Assembly (NCBI GenBank): GCA_947683425.1
Contig: CANTUQ010000014.1
Coordinates: 620,001-684,000 of the forward strand
DNA from: Excoecaria cochinchinensis
Taxonomy: Eukaryota; Streptophyta; Magnoliopsida; Malpighiales; Euphorbiaceae
Direction: 5' to 3'
DNA: 64,000 nucleotides
Made by a program: the position numbers and the translations under genes. The notes beneath the pieces were generated by a model. It saw only the letters and a program-made list of their open reading frames with translations. It was not told where the DNA came from and did no database searches. Below, in pieces: positions 62,403 to 64,000 of this stretch; position 1 is the first letter of the stretch, and every line of letters begins with the position of its first letter.

Positions 62403-64000
62403 TGTAAGCACCGTGTCCCGGAGCGGAGATTACCCTATGATGAAATCAGTATCCGAGCCTGTATAATGGTTTGGATTTGGAGGTTTTAGTCCCGCGTTCC
62501 ACGAGAAGTGAATCTTTTTACCTTTCATAGGCAGAGGGGGAGAAAACAAGGGATTTTCGAGTCAAAAGGGTATGTCTTCCTCCACAGACGGCCAGCCCGT
62601 CTGTGAGGGCCAGCCCATCGCTTAGGGTCACAAACGGCCTGTGGTATTTTTCGACGCGCGTCGGAAAATCACCTCCTCTGTCAGAGCGCCGCTTGGTTTC
62701 CCGGAGCACGCAACCTTTCCGACACCTGTTGGTAGATGTGGCAGGGCCGTCAGACGAATCCTTGTGTCAGAAGGATTCTTCCGACGCCCACCTCCATACA
62801 CCGACGCCCGTCGGTCGAGTCTGGCTTATAAAAGCTCCGGATTTTCACTTGAAAAGGGTTCCAAAAATTTTCAAGAGGGGAAACTCTGCCCAAATTCAAG
62901 CATATTTTCTCTCTCTTTTAGCAAACACATTTCATAAAGAAATCTCTTTTAAAGGAGGATCAAATTAATCAAAAGGAACTAAAAACTAATTAGTTTTCTT
63001 TAGATTTTGATTCCAAAGTCAATCTTTTGAGCGGTTGAGGAGGGAATAGTCCATTTTCCTTTCTTTGATCCTTCATCTTTGCTTCTCGTGGAACGCGCGG
63101 GGCTCTAATCAACACAAAAATCTCACCCAAAGCAGTTATCTGAGGGTAAATACTCCGGATTCCTTCTCCACAGCGTTTCATATTTACTCCTATTCTTGTT
63201 GTTCTTTCAATTTTTGTCATTATTCTTCTTTATTTAGACTCTCTTTATCTCATTTTATGATAAAACCTCTTTTTTGTCTCTAAAAAGAGTTCTTTTTACT
63301 ATTTTTTCGGAGACAATGGTGACCGACGGGTCATCTCCATCACCGACGCCCATCGGTCACCCCCGTCACAGACGCTCTTCCTCTTGAGTGAGCGACGGAC
63401 ATGTCGTCAACTTGACTGACGCCCGTCGGTCACCTAAGAAAGGCCGTCGGTGGGTTATGTCTCCACATTTTTAAATCTTTTCCATCACTTTCAAGTCCTT
63501 TTGGCTTCATTTATGTTAATTCTATTCATATTGACATCTTTTAACTTTCTATGAGTGTATATTGATTCTCTTGGACCATTCTGAGCTTGAGGAGCATCTA
63601 TCATACTCGGAGGATTTTGTCCGGTTTAGTTTCCTAACCTTCTTGGTCATTTTTTTTATTCATTGATTGTTGATATGTACATGGATATACTCTTTAATGT
63701 CTCGTTAAGTGTAAAAATTGATCAATGTTTTATATTCAATAAAACGAGGTTTGTATAAACGCAAGGGCCCAATGCCCTATTTGTTATCCAATAAAACCAT
63801 CACAATAAAAACATCCAATTTTGATAATGATGCATACGAGGACCAAAGTCCTCAAAATAAATAATACCTCGATTCGTGTATGTATCACACATTTATAAAA
63901 GGGAGTTGTATTCCGCTCCTTGTGTTATTGTAATTTATTGCTTTCCCTACTTATTTGCTCATTTACGGCTTTCCAAATGTGAAAAAATGCGCCTTCGATT
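62403..64000 (+). repeat. Element K 3' LTR, cut by the window end
   Basis: Starts TGTAAGCACCGTGTCCCGGA, a diverged form of the family start. U3-like part: GACGGCCAGCCCGTC at 62587, GACGCCCGTCGG at about 62801-62813, then TATAAAAG at 62827. A second cluster of CGACGG...CCGTCGGTCA motifs lies at 63320-63455, downstream of the TATA box. From 63812 it matches the 5' LTR remnant at 44476. The remaining about 430 bp should lie outside the window. Confidence 0.9.
62827..62834 (+). promoter_or_regulatory. TATA box of the element K LTR
   Basis: TATAAAAG directly after CGTCGGTCGAGTCTGGCT. Likely core promoter of the genomic transcript. Confidence 0.6.

Larger units (their letters stand above)
44476..64000 (+). 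mobile_element. Element K: large decayed Tat/Ogre-type retrotransposon, continuing past the window
   Basis: 5' LTR remnant, primer site, leader, gag, pol, then a 3' region of about 10 kb. That region has an antisense ORF, a divergent promoter, a sense ORF, a tandem array, and the 3.9-kb solo LTR L. It ends with a polypurine tract and a 3' LTR that starts at 62403 and runs off the window. Gag and pol carry stops and frameshifts. The 5' LTR lacks its first about 1.4 kb because of J and a deletion. Confidence 0.9.

Overview
This window is repeat DNA from a large plant genome, most likely a eudicot. I see no convincing host gene, rRNA or tRNA. Nearly all 64 kb is made of long-terminal-repeat (LTR) retrotransposons of two Ty3/Gypsy groups. 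The first is the Tat/Ogre group: LTRs starting TGTAGACACCGGG, a primer-binding site starting TGGCGACTCC, a gag-pol with two RNase H domains, and an enlarged 3' region. The second is a Tekay/Del-type chromovirus group: LTRs starting TGTCACACCCC or TGTAACACCCC, an initiator-Met-tRNA primer site, and a C-terminal chromodomain. The species cannot be named from this sequence.

Layout. Bases 1-170 are flank and microsatellite. Element A (171-14974) is a complete Tat/Ogre-type element with a perfect GTATA target-site duplication, very similar LTRs and a gag-pol frame broken by one TAG. Bases 15056-16419 are the wreck of a related element (B). Bases 16420-32581 hold a nest of chromovirus-type LTRs. 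F is split by D (minus strand), D by E (solo LTR, TSD AATCT), and E by the complete chromovirus C (20294-30190, TSD TAGCG). A further LTR start (F') lies at the right edge. Bases 32582-34742 are a truncated Tat/Ogre-type LTR (G). Bases 34743-42864 are the 5' part of a decayed Tat/Ogre element (H), cut inside integrase and joined to the 3' part of a chromovirus LTR (J, 42865-44475).

Bases 44476 to the window end are element K, a decayed Tat/Ogre element with a very large 3' region. That region carries an antisense ORF, a short bidirectional promoter, a sense ORF with its own TATA box and a predicted leader intron, and a tandem array. A 3.9-kb solo LTR (L, TSD CCTAT) has inserted on the minus strand.

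How the parts work together. In A, H and K, gag supplies capsid, and pol supplies protease, reverse transcriptase, two RNase H domains and integrase. LTR, primer site and polypurine tract are the cis signals for replication. Element C has the chromovirus equivalent, with a chromodomain for chromatin targeting. The most unusual part is K's 3' region. Two divergent, gene-like units unrelated to gag-pol (an ATHILA-ORF1-like protein and a DUF7745/plant-mobile-domain-like protein) flank about 170 bp between opposed TATA boxes. That interval carries the same GACGG...CCGTC motifs as K's LTR. Other notable structures are conserved hairpins and palindrome arrays in the chromovirus LTRs, and a GC-rich 34-bp array in the LTRs of A that differs in copy number between the two ends.
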